Assembly (NCBI GenBank): GCA_029851415.1
Contig: CM056743.1
Coordinates: forward strand, 122,108,305-122,172,304
Direction of reading: 5' to 3'
Origin: Eretmocerus hayati
Taxonomy: Eukaryota; Arthropoda; Insecta; Hymenoptera; Aphelinidae
Length of the DNA stretch: 64,000 bases
Positions 44,906 to 56,744 of the stretch are shown one piece after another. The position numbers and the translations under genes are program-made. The notes beneath the pieces are model-generated. The model did not search any database, was not told the DNA's origin, and was given only the letters and a program-made list of their open reading frames with translations. The first letter of the stretch is position 1; each line of letters starts with the position of its first letter.

Positions 44906-45238
44906 GCCTAAGACTGGAATTTATAGTCGTTCTCCTTATCCGAAATCCTTACGACTTTCCTTATCCGACACCTTATGGCTGGTTTCTAACAACTTGTCGT
45001 GACATTATGTGCAGTATTAAATTATTTGGGACCGGCAGAACAGACTAAATGCAGTTATGGGCCAAAAAGTTATCAAATATGACCCGCTCATTTATAATAT
45101 GGAATTCCATTAATGAATTGAACGGAAAAATGCATATATAGTCGCGACATGTTATTGAAAACCGTCCGTAAGGTGTAGCATAAGGGGAGCCGTAAGGATT
45201 TTGGATAAGGGCAACGACTATCAATTCCAGCCTAAAAC
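44906..45238. mobile_element. MULE-type MITE with 9-bp target duplication
   Basis: The element 44915-45229 (315 bp) begins TGGAATTTATAGTCGTT and ends with the inverse of TGGAATTGATAGTCGTT. The ends continue to pair through CCTTATCC-AAATCCTTACG. Flanks GCCTAAGAC (44906-44914) and GCCTAAAAC (45230-45238) form a 9-bp direct repeat with one mismatch. A 9-bp duplication is characteristic of Mutator-like elements, and a MULE transposase relic exists at 6297-6655. Confidence 0.75.
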
Positions 45239-46234
45239 GATTGTTGTGGGCTGCCTCATTTCTTGCCTCGACGAGCACACGATAGATAGCGAGAATACTC
45301 GTCGTGTGCGCCTAGACTGTGATCACAGACACTCCAATCCCAAAACACCAAGAAATTTTTACTCGTGCACACTTTTCAATCCTCACGACAGGCTCTTGTC
45401 TCTGCAATATTCTCACATGTTTACCGTCAATCCTGGGAAAGCTATCACTCTGATGCTCCATTGTCGCCGATCACACGGTGCGTGGCCTCATCAGCGATAT
45501 AAAAAGCGGCATCCCGGGCTGATTTTGTGCACTGGTCCAGAGCAGCTCACAACAATAATGAAGCTGATCAGCTGACGATGCGAGACTTCAACTTTGATGG
45601 CGTCTGCTGTGCAACTGATGGCCCGTGATCAACACATGTGGCTTTAGGGCGAATGGAAGGTACACAAACGCACGAGTGAGCCATACTCTGGTGTATGCAT
45701 GGCCGTCGGGGACCTCACCGTGTGCTATCCTAGATGCTCTCGAGCTATTCCCTTACATGACAACACGTAGAATACCAAAAAAAAAATAACAATGACCGTA
45801 TCAGCCGATACGGGTCAGCGATACAAACGATACGGCACGATGATACGTGCGATATGCACCGTTGGTACGTCCAAAACCTTACGCGCAATACGCAAAATGA
45901 TACAAATGATACTATTTTGGTATACTCTTCTCATAAGCCTTTTCTAAAAAACTGCCTGGTTGGAATTTTTTAATTCTTGCGCCATCAGATTCAGGAATGT
46001 TCAGAGTATCACCCGGTTCCGGGTGCGTAAGGGGTTTCTGAACACCCTGTATATGTATAGATAGATAGCCAAGCCATCAGCTCAGGCAGGGGAATCTGGA
46101 AAGCGTGTCATTGTTGTACTTTTATCAAGATCTGCAGGAAAACTTTACAATTGGCGGAATACAACAACGCTAACGCTTTTCTAACATTGACTGGTAAGCT
46201 AACAAGGGATGAAAAAGGCTCTCTTTGAATTGAT
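45239..46234. other. Intergenic, possible isolated TATA box
   Basis: GATATAAAAAGCGGC lies at about 45496-45510 in a GC-richer patch, but the following ATG opens only a few codons. The 124-codon frame 45201-45575 starts inside the MITE and has no domain. No gene is called. Confidence 0.35.
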
Positions 46235-46815
46235 CAGGTCACACTGCTATAATCTATAGATGCAAGGAAGAAATTTCGTCGGGGGAGGCAATCAATCCCA
46301 AAACCCACGAAGGCAATCATTACCGGACCCACAAATGTCCGGATGTTCCGACCAAAAATTCTTTTGAGAGGGAAATCAACCCCAAAACCCAGGAAGGCAA
46401 ATTCAACCGCAAATACCCGCATGCTATCTAACCAAAATTCTGTCGGGGGAGAAATCAACCCCAAAATCCAGGACAGCAAATCAACCCGCGGGTGCCCGGG
46501 TGCTTTGACCAAGAATTTTGTTGGGGAGACATAAGCCCCAAAACCCAGGAAGGCAAATTAACCCGCAAGTGTCCGGATGCTTGGTCCGAAACTCTTTTGG
46601 GGGAGAAATGAATCCCAAAACCCAGGACTGCGAATTAACCCGCAAGTGCCCGGATGCTCGGACCGTAATTCTTTTCGGGGAGAAAAAAATGCCAAAACCC
46701 AGGAAGGCAAATTATGCTCGAACCAAAATTCTGTCGGGAGGAGAAATCAACCCCAGAACCCAGGTATAGGAAATCGAACCCTCAAACAACCGGATGCTCG
46801 TACAAAAGGTTCATA
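46235..46815 (+). repeat. Minisatellite of about 80-bp units
   Basis: About six or seven units, each with AACCCGC-A-TGCCCGGATGCTCGGACC, a AATTCT-T-GGGGGAGAAAT core and CCCAAAACCCAGGAAGGCAAA. The same sequence family forms the centre of the 49419-54942 element. Open frames here repeat one peptide because of the array. Confidence 0.85.
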
Positions 46816-47523
46816 GAAGGCTTCGAAAAAATCTGAGAAAGAATTTTTTCACTATTTAAACATAGTACTAAGAGAAGAAACTTTTTGGGATTTTATCCAG
46901 GCCCCCCTGGTGACGGCCTTGGCTGAAATGCTCCGAAACCGAAATGGCCTGTATGCATAACGATAGCGAATCGCAATCTCCGCCATAAAATGCCGGCGCA
47001 TACAGTTGAAATACTCAATTTAACTAGTATTAACTCGCTCGATTGCAAGTTAGCAGAGACAAGAGTCGACCGAGCTCTATTTGCATACTCATATAGATCT
47101 TGGTATCCTCTAGAATTATTCAAGGCATCGACAATTTTCGTTCACGATTATTATTACGACCATGACTACAACTCATAGCTGATGAATCTTTTGGGTAAGG
47201 TGGAAAAATGTCTTCATCGTATCTATTTTTTATGCGGAAGCATACGAAAAATTTTGAGGCAATCTTTCAGTTCTCAGAAATAGATTTGGTTCATATTTCA
47301 AATGAATCGCTCATATTTTACTGGCGATGAGACTTCGCGTCTGCTACAATCATTTCATTTCAGGCCAAATTTGCGATACTCGCGCTAAAAAAGCTTGAAT
47401 TTCTTTAATCATTGCTGTTTCATTCATCAAATAAGAAGAGCAGAAGATAATTATGACAATCAATGAAAGAAAGAATGATGAGCACACAAGGAAAATCCAT
47501 TACACGTCGGTCTACTACAGTAG
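46816..47523. other. Repeat fragment and AT-rich sequence
   Basis: 46815-46935 resembles the 31070-31215 repeat (an ATAGTACTAAGAG segment, TTTTTGGGATTTT, CCCCTGGTG-CCTTGG). The remainder shows no supported feature. Confidence 0.4.
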
Positions 47524-47663
47524 TCAGATGGCATGAAACTCATCCAGACGGTACAACCTTGATGATGTCATCAATGGAATTACACCAACTCTTTGGGTCA
47601 GGAAATCGGGGCTTCCCAGCGGCACAGTGAATAGTAGATCCTTATGTTTTATAGATCTCTTAC

Positions 47664-47958
47664 ATCTGATTGTATTCTTGGTCCGTCGCGAATTCTCCGT
47701 AAAACGAGACAAGCTGACCATCAGGTTCAACTGTTATCTGATTTATTCGGCGTTCATAGTTTTTTTCCGTATCATACTCGAAACGCTTCCTTAAAGAGGA
47801 TGTCGGATAACAACACTGTCGAGATTCCAAATAGGTATCAGCGTGAATTTTTAATGTATGGATCGTGAGAATCGATTGTGTCGATGATTTTGAGAGATTC
47901 AGAGGATCGGCGCACAGTGGGAAAGACCGAAATTTTTCATGACACCCAAATTTACAAT
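47664..47958 (-). CDS. Candidate coding exon, unknown gene
   Basis: An open frame ends at a good splice donor (CAGAT/GTAAGA, GT at 47663). The frame reads back to a possible acceptor (GTGAAG after a T-rich tract near 47959). The encoded roughly 98 residues look protein-like, with several Cys near the start and RFEYDTEKNYERRINQ and LVSFYGEFATDQEYNQ later. I do not recognise the family. A further short frame downstream on the same strand (47640-47527) could be a following exon. There is no in-frame ATG, so it would be internal. Confidence 0.25.
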
Positions 47959-48599
47959 ACTTCACATATTCATCGAAAAATTAAAAAAACTTAAATATGT
48001 CGCCAAGTGTGCAACAAGAATAGAACTCTGAAACAATGACGAAATGGAATGTCACTCTATATCACGCCATGAATAAAACAGACTCCGCCCTTCTCAACCA
48101 GAATCCGCGAGTTAATAGGTTAGTCCGAACCACGCATCAGAGTGAATATGATTTCTAAGTGGCGAGGGGCGTCCCGAGCCCACAGAAGCCGCACCTCTGC
48201 GGTCAGATCGATCTTGTCTTGAGAATGAATCAGGACGCCTTTGTCATGTCGCCCACACAATCAGGGTGAGGGAAAACGAGAATGGCTGACAGACTAACGC
48301 TCCAACGGTGGGGTACAATCCGATTAGCATATCATGCACTCGTGTTGCGGAAACGCTGGATTTTGACGGCGAGGGCTAAAATCGAGATTCTTAGCCCTCA
48401 AAGCCGTGAAAAAATGCGTTTCTGGGACGAGATACTTGCGCAGTTTCATCGCTAGAAACGTAGAGAACATCATTCTCGAGCCAACCTTACTGCGCAGGGA
48501 TGACTGGAAATGGCATTTTCTCCGTTCCCATCGCAAGAAAATATCATGTTGCATCCTCTCCCGAACGAGTGTTGAAAACGACGATTTGCACAACACAAT

Positions 48600-48918
48600 A
48601 GGTTTATTCGATTATGTCGCTCACAGCGCTCAGAGCACTCTCAACGCTTCCTAATCGAATGCTCGTTCGGATTAAAAATGTTGAAAGCGCTTTCGTCTCC
48701 TCTCAATCGAAATCCGTTCCTTCCAAACGGCCAGGGGTACTAAGGTTGGAATAGCCGAACCACCTGAACCGGGGCGACGCTGGGTAGAAGGAACGGAATT
48801 TTAGCGAAGGGAGACGAAAGCGCTCTCATCGCTCACAGCCCGAACGAGCATTCAATTAGAAAGCGTTGAGAGTGCTCAGAGCACTGTGAGCGCTGTGAGC
48901 AACATAATCGAATTAACA
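48600..48918. mobile_element. Hairpin MITE, about 320 bp
   Basis: Starts AGGTTTATTCGATTATG and ends with an imperfect inverse. The arms pair through CGCTCACAGCGCTCAGAGCA, CTCTCAACGCTT, ATTCGAATGCTCGTTCGG and GAAAGCGCTTTCGTCTCC. The middle (48720-48800) is a GC-richer segment. It belongs to the same family as 22509-22612. Confidence 0.8.
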
Positions 48919-49410
48919 TGATAAATTGATCATTTGTGAATTTTTTTATTTTTTTATGTTTTTTAAATTTATCATTCTCACCTGGTAAAGGCAGCGTGGA
49001 ATAAGTTATTCCGGAGTTCTCGCGATGGGAAATACACTATGCTCGACATTATGAAGCAGAATCCAAATTTCGACGAATTCCTGAGCAAATTACCGCGATT
49101 TTCTCGCCAATTTGGCTTATGAAGGTAGTGAGTGATCAAGGATACTACTTCCTTGCTATGTTCAGTGTAATGGGCCTGTCGGTATAGGACCCGCTCTCAT
49201 TTGGGCTGTAGTGTGCACCTAAAATCGCTGATACAACGATTTATTTATATGTTGCAGTTTTTACTCATAATGAATGTGCAACACCAACAGAATATCGCCG
49301 GCCTTACGAGGAAACTCGACATTTGAATCTCCCTGGACTATAACACATTTTGCGGTAACTATATATTCATCACGAAATCAACATCAACAACAAATTCAGT
49401 CTGCTTGCTC
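48919..49410. other. Non-coding stretch
   Basis: No supported feature between the MITE and the hAT-type foldback. Confidence 0.4.
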
Positions 49411-49559
49411 GTTGCTACCAGAGATGTTAGGCCAAGTCAACCCTACCCTAAGTCTACGTAGGGTTGATTCGCGTCGTCCGCTGGCGTAGGTTTGAGTTCG
49501 GGTTGCGCGCGCAGCGCTATTAGATTTCTCATCTGATCATCTTTTCATCTGGATGTGAT

Positions 49560-51310
49560 CAGAGTTGTTTATTTCGCATGATTTCGCAGCTGATGATTTG
49601 TTTTGGAGTCTGCATGGGCGGCTGCGAAAATTAGAATTGATCTTGCAGTATTTCAGTAAGTTTGATTGATGTAGGTAGGTGATGAGAAAATTTTCCTATT
49701 CAGCCAGAATTTTTCCGTTGAGCTTGCCCAACTTGTTCATCAATCTCATTATCGTGGCAATACATTCTCATGATTTCTGTAGATAGAGGTAATACATTTG
49801 GAAAAATTCTCTACGCATAGTCACTTAGCCAACTATCATCTTCATGAAGCCAAAACAGATATCGAGTGTATATATGTACTTGTACAGTGTAGAGATAGAG
49901 TATTCTTTACAGAGATAAATCAGCTATTGTGTGGATGAGCTGTGAACGATTCAGCTTAGTTGTACTCAGTGTAAAGTCATTTACAATATTAGGGGTGCAT
50001 GACTAGTAGAGAAAATTTTGCCCGATATTCCATTACCAAGTTGTGACAGAATTTTTACGTTCAAGCTAATCAGTTGCAATTGCTGCTTTAGCTATGTTTG
50101 TCATAAAATGATGAGTTGAAATATAGTGTTGTGTGTTGCACAGAAGGGCATTCACAGTAATGTGTACACCAAGTTTGCCCAAATTTGTTGTACACTTTAT
50201 TTGAAGTTGATAGATTAAAGAAAATTGATGAATTTTGTGGGAAAAATTCTCGTTTCTCCCCAATTCACTATTGACAATGAATCCCCAGTAGTATCTCAGA
50301 AAATATGTCCAAACATGGAGATGTTGTTAATTGTAGGAACTTTTTGGCATGTAGCAAAGCTTGCGGTTTTCACAAAACTTCCCATGCCACCATCAATCAG
50401 TACCAGGATAACATAACTCATCAAATCAATGACAATGGAGTTGCATGGTTGATAGTTTGCCATAGACAGTGAGGTTTACATTCACTCTTTTCAAAATTGT
50501 TTTCTATACCACTTTGAGTTGATGGATTGAAGGAGGTTGATGAACAACTTTGATAGGTCCTCGGATCTTACAAACTCCTCATGAACAATGAATATTCTAG
50601 TAAGATCGATCACCAAATGAGTTCAACTAGAGAGATGTTGGTGGATTGTACAAACTTCTGAGACTTGTGGAAAAGTTTTCGTCTTTCACAAGCCTAGCAT
50701 CCACAATGAGAACCTGGATAGCGTCACTTTACAAATTACTTGTGGAGGAGTTGCATCCAATAGAGTGGAGTTTTCATTCATTCTTTCCAAGGTTGTTTAC
50801 ACATTTTGGACAGATGGAATAGTGTTTTAGCAAATTCTCTAACAACTTGGTGGTGAAGTGTCGGGCAGAATTTTCTCTGCTAGGCATGCATTCCTAACAT
50901 TGTGCTTGTGGCAAAAGTCAGTTTACAATCAACCTTCATTGATTACAGCTCATTCACAGAAAACGAAATTCATCAGTAGGTACAAAATTATCTTCAAGTT
51001 ATACACTTATACTTGAGACCAATTTTGAGTGCTTGAAGATAGTAGTTGGCTAGGCAACTATTTGTAAAGCAATCATTGAAATGGATTACCTCTATCCCCA
51101 TACCCGATCATAAGGATTGCCACGATGAAGTGATTGATGGCCAAACAAATTCAGCAGGAACATTCTAGCTGGACTTGAAATTCTCTCATCATTAACGTTG
51201 GTCAAACTTACTAAAAATCTGCAGGATCAACTGGGGTTTCCGCAGTGATTTATGCATCTCCAAAACGAAATGCGAGATCCGAAACGAATACTCGACGATG
51301 TCTACTCTGA
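49560..51310. repeat. Older palindrome inside each arm
   Basis: Within the left arm, 49560-50450 pairs imperfectly with 50465-51310 in inverse orientation. Examples are CTTGCAGTATTTCAGTAAGTTTGA, ATCGTGGCAAT, GATAGAGGTAAT-CATTT, TAGCCAACTA and ATTTTCTCT-CTAG-CATGCA. Divergence is much greater than between the two arms. The right arm carries the same structure at 53051-54801. Confidence 0.65.
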
Positions 51311-51552
51311 CCTGCGGCCAACGTTGGCAGCTTTCGAAAATTATGAAGAGAAAAGAGAGCATCATTCTACCTTACATATTTTCTTCACGTAAATGAATGG
51401 CTAGCATAGGTCGAGTGATGCGAGATGGCTTCGCCAGATATATTTTATTACCTAGCCGCCTGGGATTTTGTCGGTTTCACCTGGGTCCGCGGTATGCAGA
51501 TCGCGGTCTCCCGGACCGGAAATCCGGCTGTGGAAAGGAACACGCCCAAAGA

Positions 51553-52807
51553 CTGGAGAGGCAGTTAACCCGCGAATGACCAGATGCTCAAACCGAGAGT
51601 GCTGCCGCGGAAGGATTATCCCCAATTAACCCGCGAATACCCGGATACTCCGACCGACACGTCTGACGGATGAGAGTGAACCTCAAACCCTAGGAAGGCA
51701 ACTGAACCCGCGAATGCGTAGAAGCTCGAACCGTCACTTATGCCGCGGATGGATCTCCCACAGTAAACCCGCGAATACCCAGATGCTCGGACCGAGAGCT
51801 CTGCCAAGTGAGAGTCGACCCAAAACCTAGGAAGTCAAACAAACCCGCGAATACCTAAATGCTCGGAACGGGAGCTCTACCTGGTAAGCATCAACCCCAA
51901 AACCTAGAAAGGCGAACAAGCCCGTGGATACCCAGATGCTCGGATCAGAAGTTCTGCTACGAAAAGATTCATCCCCAACGATTCCGCGAATACTCGGATA
52001 CTCCGACCCATAGGCCAGCGAGTGAGAGTGAACCCCAATCCCTAAGAAGGCAACTGAATCCGCGAATACGTAGATGCTCGAGCTGTCTCTTATGCTGCGG
52101 GAGAATCTTCCACAGTAAGCCTGCAAATACCCAGATGCTCGAACCGAGAGCTCTGCTACGACAAGATTCGTCCCCAACGCACCCGCGAATACCCGGATAC
52201 TCCGACCGATAGGCCAGCGAGTGAGAGTGAACCCCAATCCCTAAGAAGGCAACTGAATCCGCGAATACGTAGATGCTCGAGCTGTCTCTTATGCTGCGGG
52301 AGAATCTTCCACAGTAAGCCTGCAAATACCCAGATGCTCGAACCGAGAGCTCTGCTACGACAAGATTCGTCCCCAACGCACCCGCGAATACCCGGATACT
52401 CCGACCGATAGGCCAGCGAGTGAGAGTGAACCCCAATCCCTAAGAAGGCAACTGAATCCGCGAATACGTAGATGCTCGAACCGTCACTTATGCCGCGAGC
52501 ATTTAGGTATTCGCGGGTTTGTTTGACTTCCTAGGTTTTGGGTCGACTCTCACTTGGCAGAGCTCTCGGTCCGAGCATCTGGGTATTCGCGGGTTTACTG
52601 TGGGAGATCCATCCGCGGCATAAGTGACGGTTCGAGCTTCTACGCATTCGCGGGTTCAGTTGCCTTCCTAGGGTTTGAGGTTCACTCTCATCCGTCAGAC
52701 GTGTCGGTCGGAGTATCCGGGTATTCGCGGGTTAATTGGGGATAATCCTTCCGCGGCAGCACTCTCGGTTTGAGCATCTGGTCATTCGCGGGTTAACTGC
52801 CTCTCCT
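51553..52807. repeat. Minisatellite core of the hAT-type foldback
   Basis: Repeats built on AACCCGCGAATACCCGGATGCTC and CCCAAAACCTAGGAAGGCAA, the family seen at 46235-46815. The unique core 51866-52495 contains a higher-order unit of exactly 199 bp (copies at about 51985, 52186 and, partly, 52385). Long open frames on the minus strand (51827-52237, 51969-52436) repeat the same peptide in shifted frames. They are repeat echoes, since 199 is not a multiple of three. Confidence 0.85.
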
Positions 52808-54950
52808 GTCTTTGGGCGTGTTCCTTTCCACAGCCGGATTTCCAGTCCGGGAGACCGCGATCTGCATACCGCGGACCCAGGTGAAACCGACAAAATCCCA
52901 GGCGGCTAGGTAATAAAATATATCTGGCGAAGCCATCTCGCATCACTCGACCTATGCTAGCCATTCATTTACGTGAAGAAAATATGTAAGGTAGAATGAT
53001 GCTCTCTTTTCTCTTCATAATTTTCGAAAGCTGCCAACGTTGGCCGCAGGTCAGAGTAGACATCGTCGAGTATTCGTTTCGGATCTCGCATTTCGTTTTG
53101 GAGATGCATAAATCACTGCGGAAACCCCAGTTGATCCTGCAGATTTTTAGTAAGTTTGACCAACGTTAATGATGAGAGAATTTCAAGTCCAGCTAGAATG
53201 TTCCTGCTGAATTTGTTTGGCCATCAATCACTTCATCGTGGCAATCCTTATGATCGGGTATGGGGATAGAGGTAATCCATTTCAATGATTGCTTTACAAA
53301 TAGTTGCCTAGCCAACTACTATCTTCAAGCACTCAAAATTGGTCTCAAGTATAAGTGTATAACTTGAAGATAATTTTGTACCTACTGATGAATTTCGTTT
53401 TCTGTGAATGAGCTGTAATCAATGAAGGTTGATTGTAAACTGACTTTTGCCACAAGCACAATGTTAGGAATGCATGCCTAGCAGAGAAAATTCTGCCCGA
53501 CACTTCACCACCAAGTTGTTAGAGAATTTGCTAAAACACTATTCCATCTGTCCAAAATGTGTAAACAACCTTGGAAAGAATGAATGAAAACTCCACTCTA
53601 TTGGATGCAACTCCTCCACAAGTAATTTGTAAAGTGACGCTATCCAGGTTCTCATTGTGGATGCTAGGCTTGTGAAAGACGAAAACTTTTCCACAAGTTT
53701 CAGAAGTTTGTACAATCCACCAACATCTCTCTAGTTGAACTCATTTGGTGATCGATCTTACTAGAATATTCATTGTTCATGAGGAGTTTGTAAGATCCGA
53801 GGACCTATCAAAGTTGTTCATCAACCTCCTTCAATCCATCAACTCAAAGTGGTATAGAAAACAATTTTGAAAAGAGTGAATGTAAACCTCACTGTCTATG
53901 GCAAACTATCAACCATGCAACTCCATTGTCATTGATTTGATGAGTTATGTTATCCTGGTACTGATTGATGGTGGCATGGGAAGTTTTGTGAAAACCGCAA
54001 GCTTTGCTACATGCCAAAAAGTTCCTACAATTAACAACATCTCCATGTTTGGACATATTTTCTGAGATACTACTGGGGATTCATTGTCAATAGTGAATTG
54101 GGGAGAAACGAGAATTTTTCCCACAAAATTCATCAATTTTCTTTAATCTATCAACTTCAAATAAAGTGTACAACAAATTTGGGCAAAATTGGTGTACACA
54201 TTACTGTGAATGCCCTTCTGTGCAACACACAACACTATATTTCAACTCATCATCTTATGACAAACATAGCTAAAGCAGCAATTGCAACTGATTAGCTTGA
54301 ACGTAAAAATTCTGTCACAACTTGGTAATGGAATATCGGGCAAAATTTTCTCTACTAGTCATGCACCCCTAATATTGTAAATGACTTTACACTGAGTACA
54401 ACTAAGCTGAATCGTTCACAGCTCATCCACACAATAGCTGATTTATCTCTGTAAAGAATACTCTATCTCTACACTGTACAAGTACATATATACACTCGAT
54501 ATCTGTTTTGGCTTCATGAAGATGATAGTTGGCTAAGTGACTATGCGTAGAGAATTTTTCCAAATGTATTACCTCTATCTACAGAAATCATGAGAATGTA
54601 TTGCCACGATAATGAGATTGATGAACAAGTTGGTCAAGCTCAACGGAAAAATTCTGGCTGAATAGGAAAATTTTCTCATCACCTACCTACATCAATCAAA
54701 CTTACTGAAATACTGCAAGATCAATTCTAATTTTCGCAGCCGCCCATGCAGACTCCAAAACAAATCATCAGCTGCGAAATCATGCGAAATAAACAACTCT
54801 GATCACATCCAGATGAAAAGATGATCAGATGAGAAATCTAATAGCGCTGCGCGCGCAACCCGAACTCAAACCTACGCCAGCGGACGACGCGAATCAACCC
54901 TACGTAGACTTAGGGTAGGGTTGACTTGGCCTAACATCTCTGGTTGCTAC

Positions 54951-55664
54951 GAGGCGGAAAACTCGAACAGGCTTTTTGATGCCCGTCGAGCTTCTTCCTG
55001 GTAGTGAATTGTTGCTGGAATGGGAGAATTAATTCAAGGGGAGGGTACACAGAAGGAGGTCGATTTTTGAAATTTCTACATTATTAGTGATCTCTCAGAG
55101 CTCACATCACATATTTTATGAGAGTATAACCATAAATATATCTTATATAGGTGATAAATTGGCCACTCAGGTAGCTCAGGTACTCAAAATATCAAACATA
55201 ACCTCAAAAAGCACTAAAAACATCTAAATACTAAAATTGAGGTTAGCGCATACTGTATCGATGAACTTATTTGTGCCTCGAGGGTATGTATCGAGGAGTC
55301 GAAAGGCAACTTTTTGTGTTGAGATAATGGCGAAATGCATCTTTGAAGGGAATCCAATCAATAATTCCCATTAATTTATTGTTGAATTATCAACGAACTG
55401 GTGAAATTATTGATGAATATCTTCTCCGAATTTATTATTGGGGAACTTCGCCATGATCTCAACACAAAAAGTTGCCTTTTGAGTCTTCGAATACATACGC
55501 TCGAAGCACAAATAAGTTCCTCGATACAGTATGCGCCAACCTCAATTTTAGATGTTTCCAGTGCTTTTTTGAGGTTATGTTTGATATTTTGAGTATCTGA
55601 GCTATGAGAATGGCCAATATACCATCAATATGAGTTATGTTTCAAGTTACTTCCATAAAATGTG
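54951..55664. other. Intergenic with a short inverted repeat
   Basis: The block 55150-55345 (CTCAAAAAGCAC-AAA, GCATACTGTATCGA, CAACTTTTTGTGTTGAGAT) is matched inversely at 55435-55600. The arms of about 180 bp face each other around 55380, so this is another small foldback. No gene is seen. Confidence 0.55.
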
Positions 55665-56475
55665 TACAATGGAACTTCGATATAACGAACTCTGATATAA
55701 CGGACTCCGATGTAACGAAATCCACGGTATAACGAATTAGAGCTCCGGGCCCTTGAATGTCTTATCTCTGCCTGTGTTAAATTACCTCGTTATTACGAAC
55801 TTGAACCTCGTTATACCGAAGTTTTGTCCGGAAGATAGTTTCCGATTTAAGTAGGGATTATGTGTGAAGTGGTCTCTAACAAAGATTTATGACGGTCCCA
55901 GAGTTGGAAATCTTATGCAGGGTACACTCAGTGACTCATGAGTCAACAAAATCCTCAAACACTTCGCTTAATCGAAAGCCAATGAGAGGCTCACTGATGA
56001 CAGATCAAATTTCGAGATTCGAGATCACCGCTCGACTCTTTTTTGAGGATATCAAAGCGGGTTTCCTTCTCTAAGATTACGAGACCTTCGCTGAAGAGTG
56101 GAAAGAAGAATCAACAAAGGACATTAAGTTACTTCTCGAAATTCTAACAAGAATTGAGCCCAAACCCACCCATACAACCCATTCCGGAGCCCAAAAACGC
56201 CCTTCCAGGGGCAACAGAACTCTCGAAGGTCGGAACAGATTGATTGACCTACTATTTTTGGATATTGAAGAATTATTCAATGACAGAAGCGTGTTTCTGC
56301 TGTATTAACCTCTATGTCAAAAGCCAATATCCAAAGATGGCCCATTCCGTGCTCAAATTGTGTACAGAAGGGCTTGCACATGAGGTTCTGGAACAAATCT
56401 CGATATAACGAAACCTTGATATAAAGAAGGCGGAGGCGGGTCCCCTCAAGTTCGTTATATCGAAGTCCTACTGTA
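55665..56475. mobile_element. pogo/Tigger-like element, TA target duplication
   Basis: The element 55667-56473 (807 bp) has ends CAATGGAACTTCGATATAACG and the inverse of CAGTAGGACTTCGATATAACG, flanked by TA on both sides. Subterminal GATATAACGAA motifs are repeated several times. The ACTTCGATATAACG terminus is typical of pogo-related Tc1/mariner elements. The interior (about 55889-56307) has short open frames, including an Asp/Glu-rich C-terminus-like stretch (LLFLDIEELF), but no DDD catalytic motif. It is a deletion derivative. Confidence 0.75.
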
Positions 56476-56556
56476 ATATGAACTCTAAGATAACTAATAA
56501 TGTAGAAATTTCAAAAATGTACCCCATCCTGTGTACCCTTTCCCTCAACTACTTAC

Positions 56557-56744
56557 TTGGACTCTGCGACAGCGGCGCGCTCAGTAGATGAGTACTCTTT
56601 CGACGAATAATTTTTTTGATCAAATTCTTTGGTGCTAATTTTCAGTAATCTCAATTGTGTGTTGTTCTCGTGATAGCCTCGGACGAGGCCTCCGGTTAAT
56701 TCATATCGGCCGGCCGTGGCGTGATTCATGTTGATGGCATTCAT
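56557..56744 (-). CDS. Candidate first coding exon, unknown gene
   Basis: ATG at 56744. The frame stays open for 62 codons plus two bases and then meets a consensus donor (CCAA/GTAAGTAG, GT at 56556). The start MNAINMNHATAGRYELTGG and the rest look protein-like, with no signal peptide or recognised domain. The 80 bases upstream are CpG- and GC-rich (GAGCCCGCGGGCGAGGC), as in promoter-proximal sequence. The gene would run leftward, making the pogo-like and hAT-type elements intronic insertions. No second exon was identified. Confidence 0.45.

Larger units (their letters stand above)
49411..54950. mobile_element. hAT-type giant foldback element with 8-bp target duplication
   Basis: The element 49419-54942 (5524 bp) starts CAGAGATGTTAGGCC and ends with the exact inverse. 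The flanks GTTGCTAC (49411-49418) and GTTGCTAC (54943-54950) are a perfect 8-bp direct repeat. CAGAG termini plus an 8-bp duplication are hAT hallmarks. The left arm (49419-51865) and right arm (52496-54942) are both 2447 bp, differ at only a handful of bases and surround a 630-bp core. No transposase frame is present, so mobilisation would need a hAT enzyme from elsewhere. Confidence 0.88.

Noticed and set aside
45201..45575. 124-codon plus-strand frame
   Set aside because: It begins inside a MITE terminus and has no domain; the TATA-like motif inside it leads to no coding frame.
46343..46816. Asn/Pro-rich repeated frames
   Set aside because: They are by-products of the roughly 80-bp minisatellite.
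51827..52436. Two long minus-strand frames with the same 75-residue peptide
   Set aside because: They are echoes of a 199-bp tandem unit; the unit length is not a multiple of three and the peptide has no domain.
51553..52807. CRISPR-like array
   Set aside because: Unit lengths and divergent, spacer-less repeats fit a minisatellite in an animal genome; there are no cas-like genes.
49411..54950. Assembly artefact as the explanation for the near-identical inverted arms
   Set aside because: The exact 8-bp flanking duplication, CAGAG termini, scattered single-base differences and older substructure argue for a real element, though long-read confirmation is still the decisive test.
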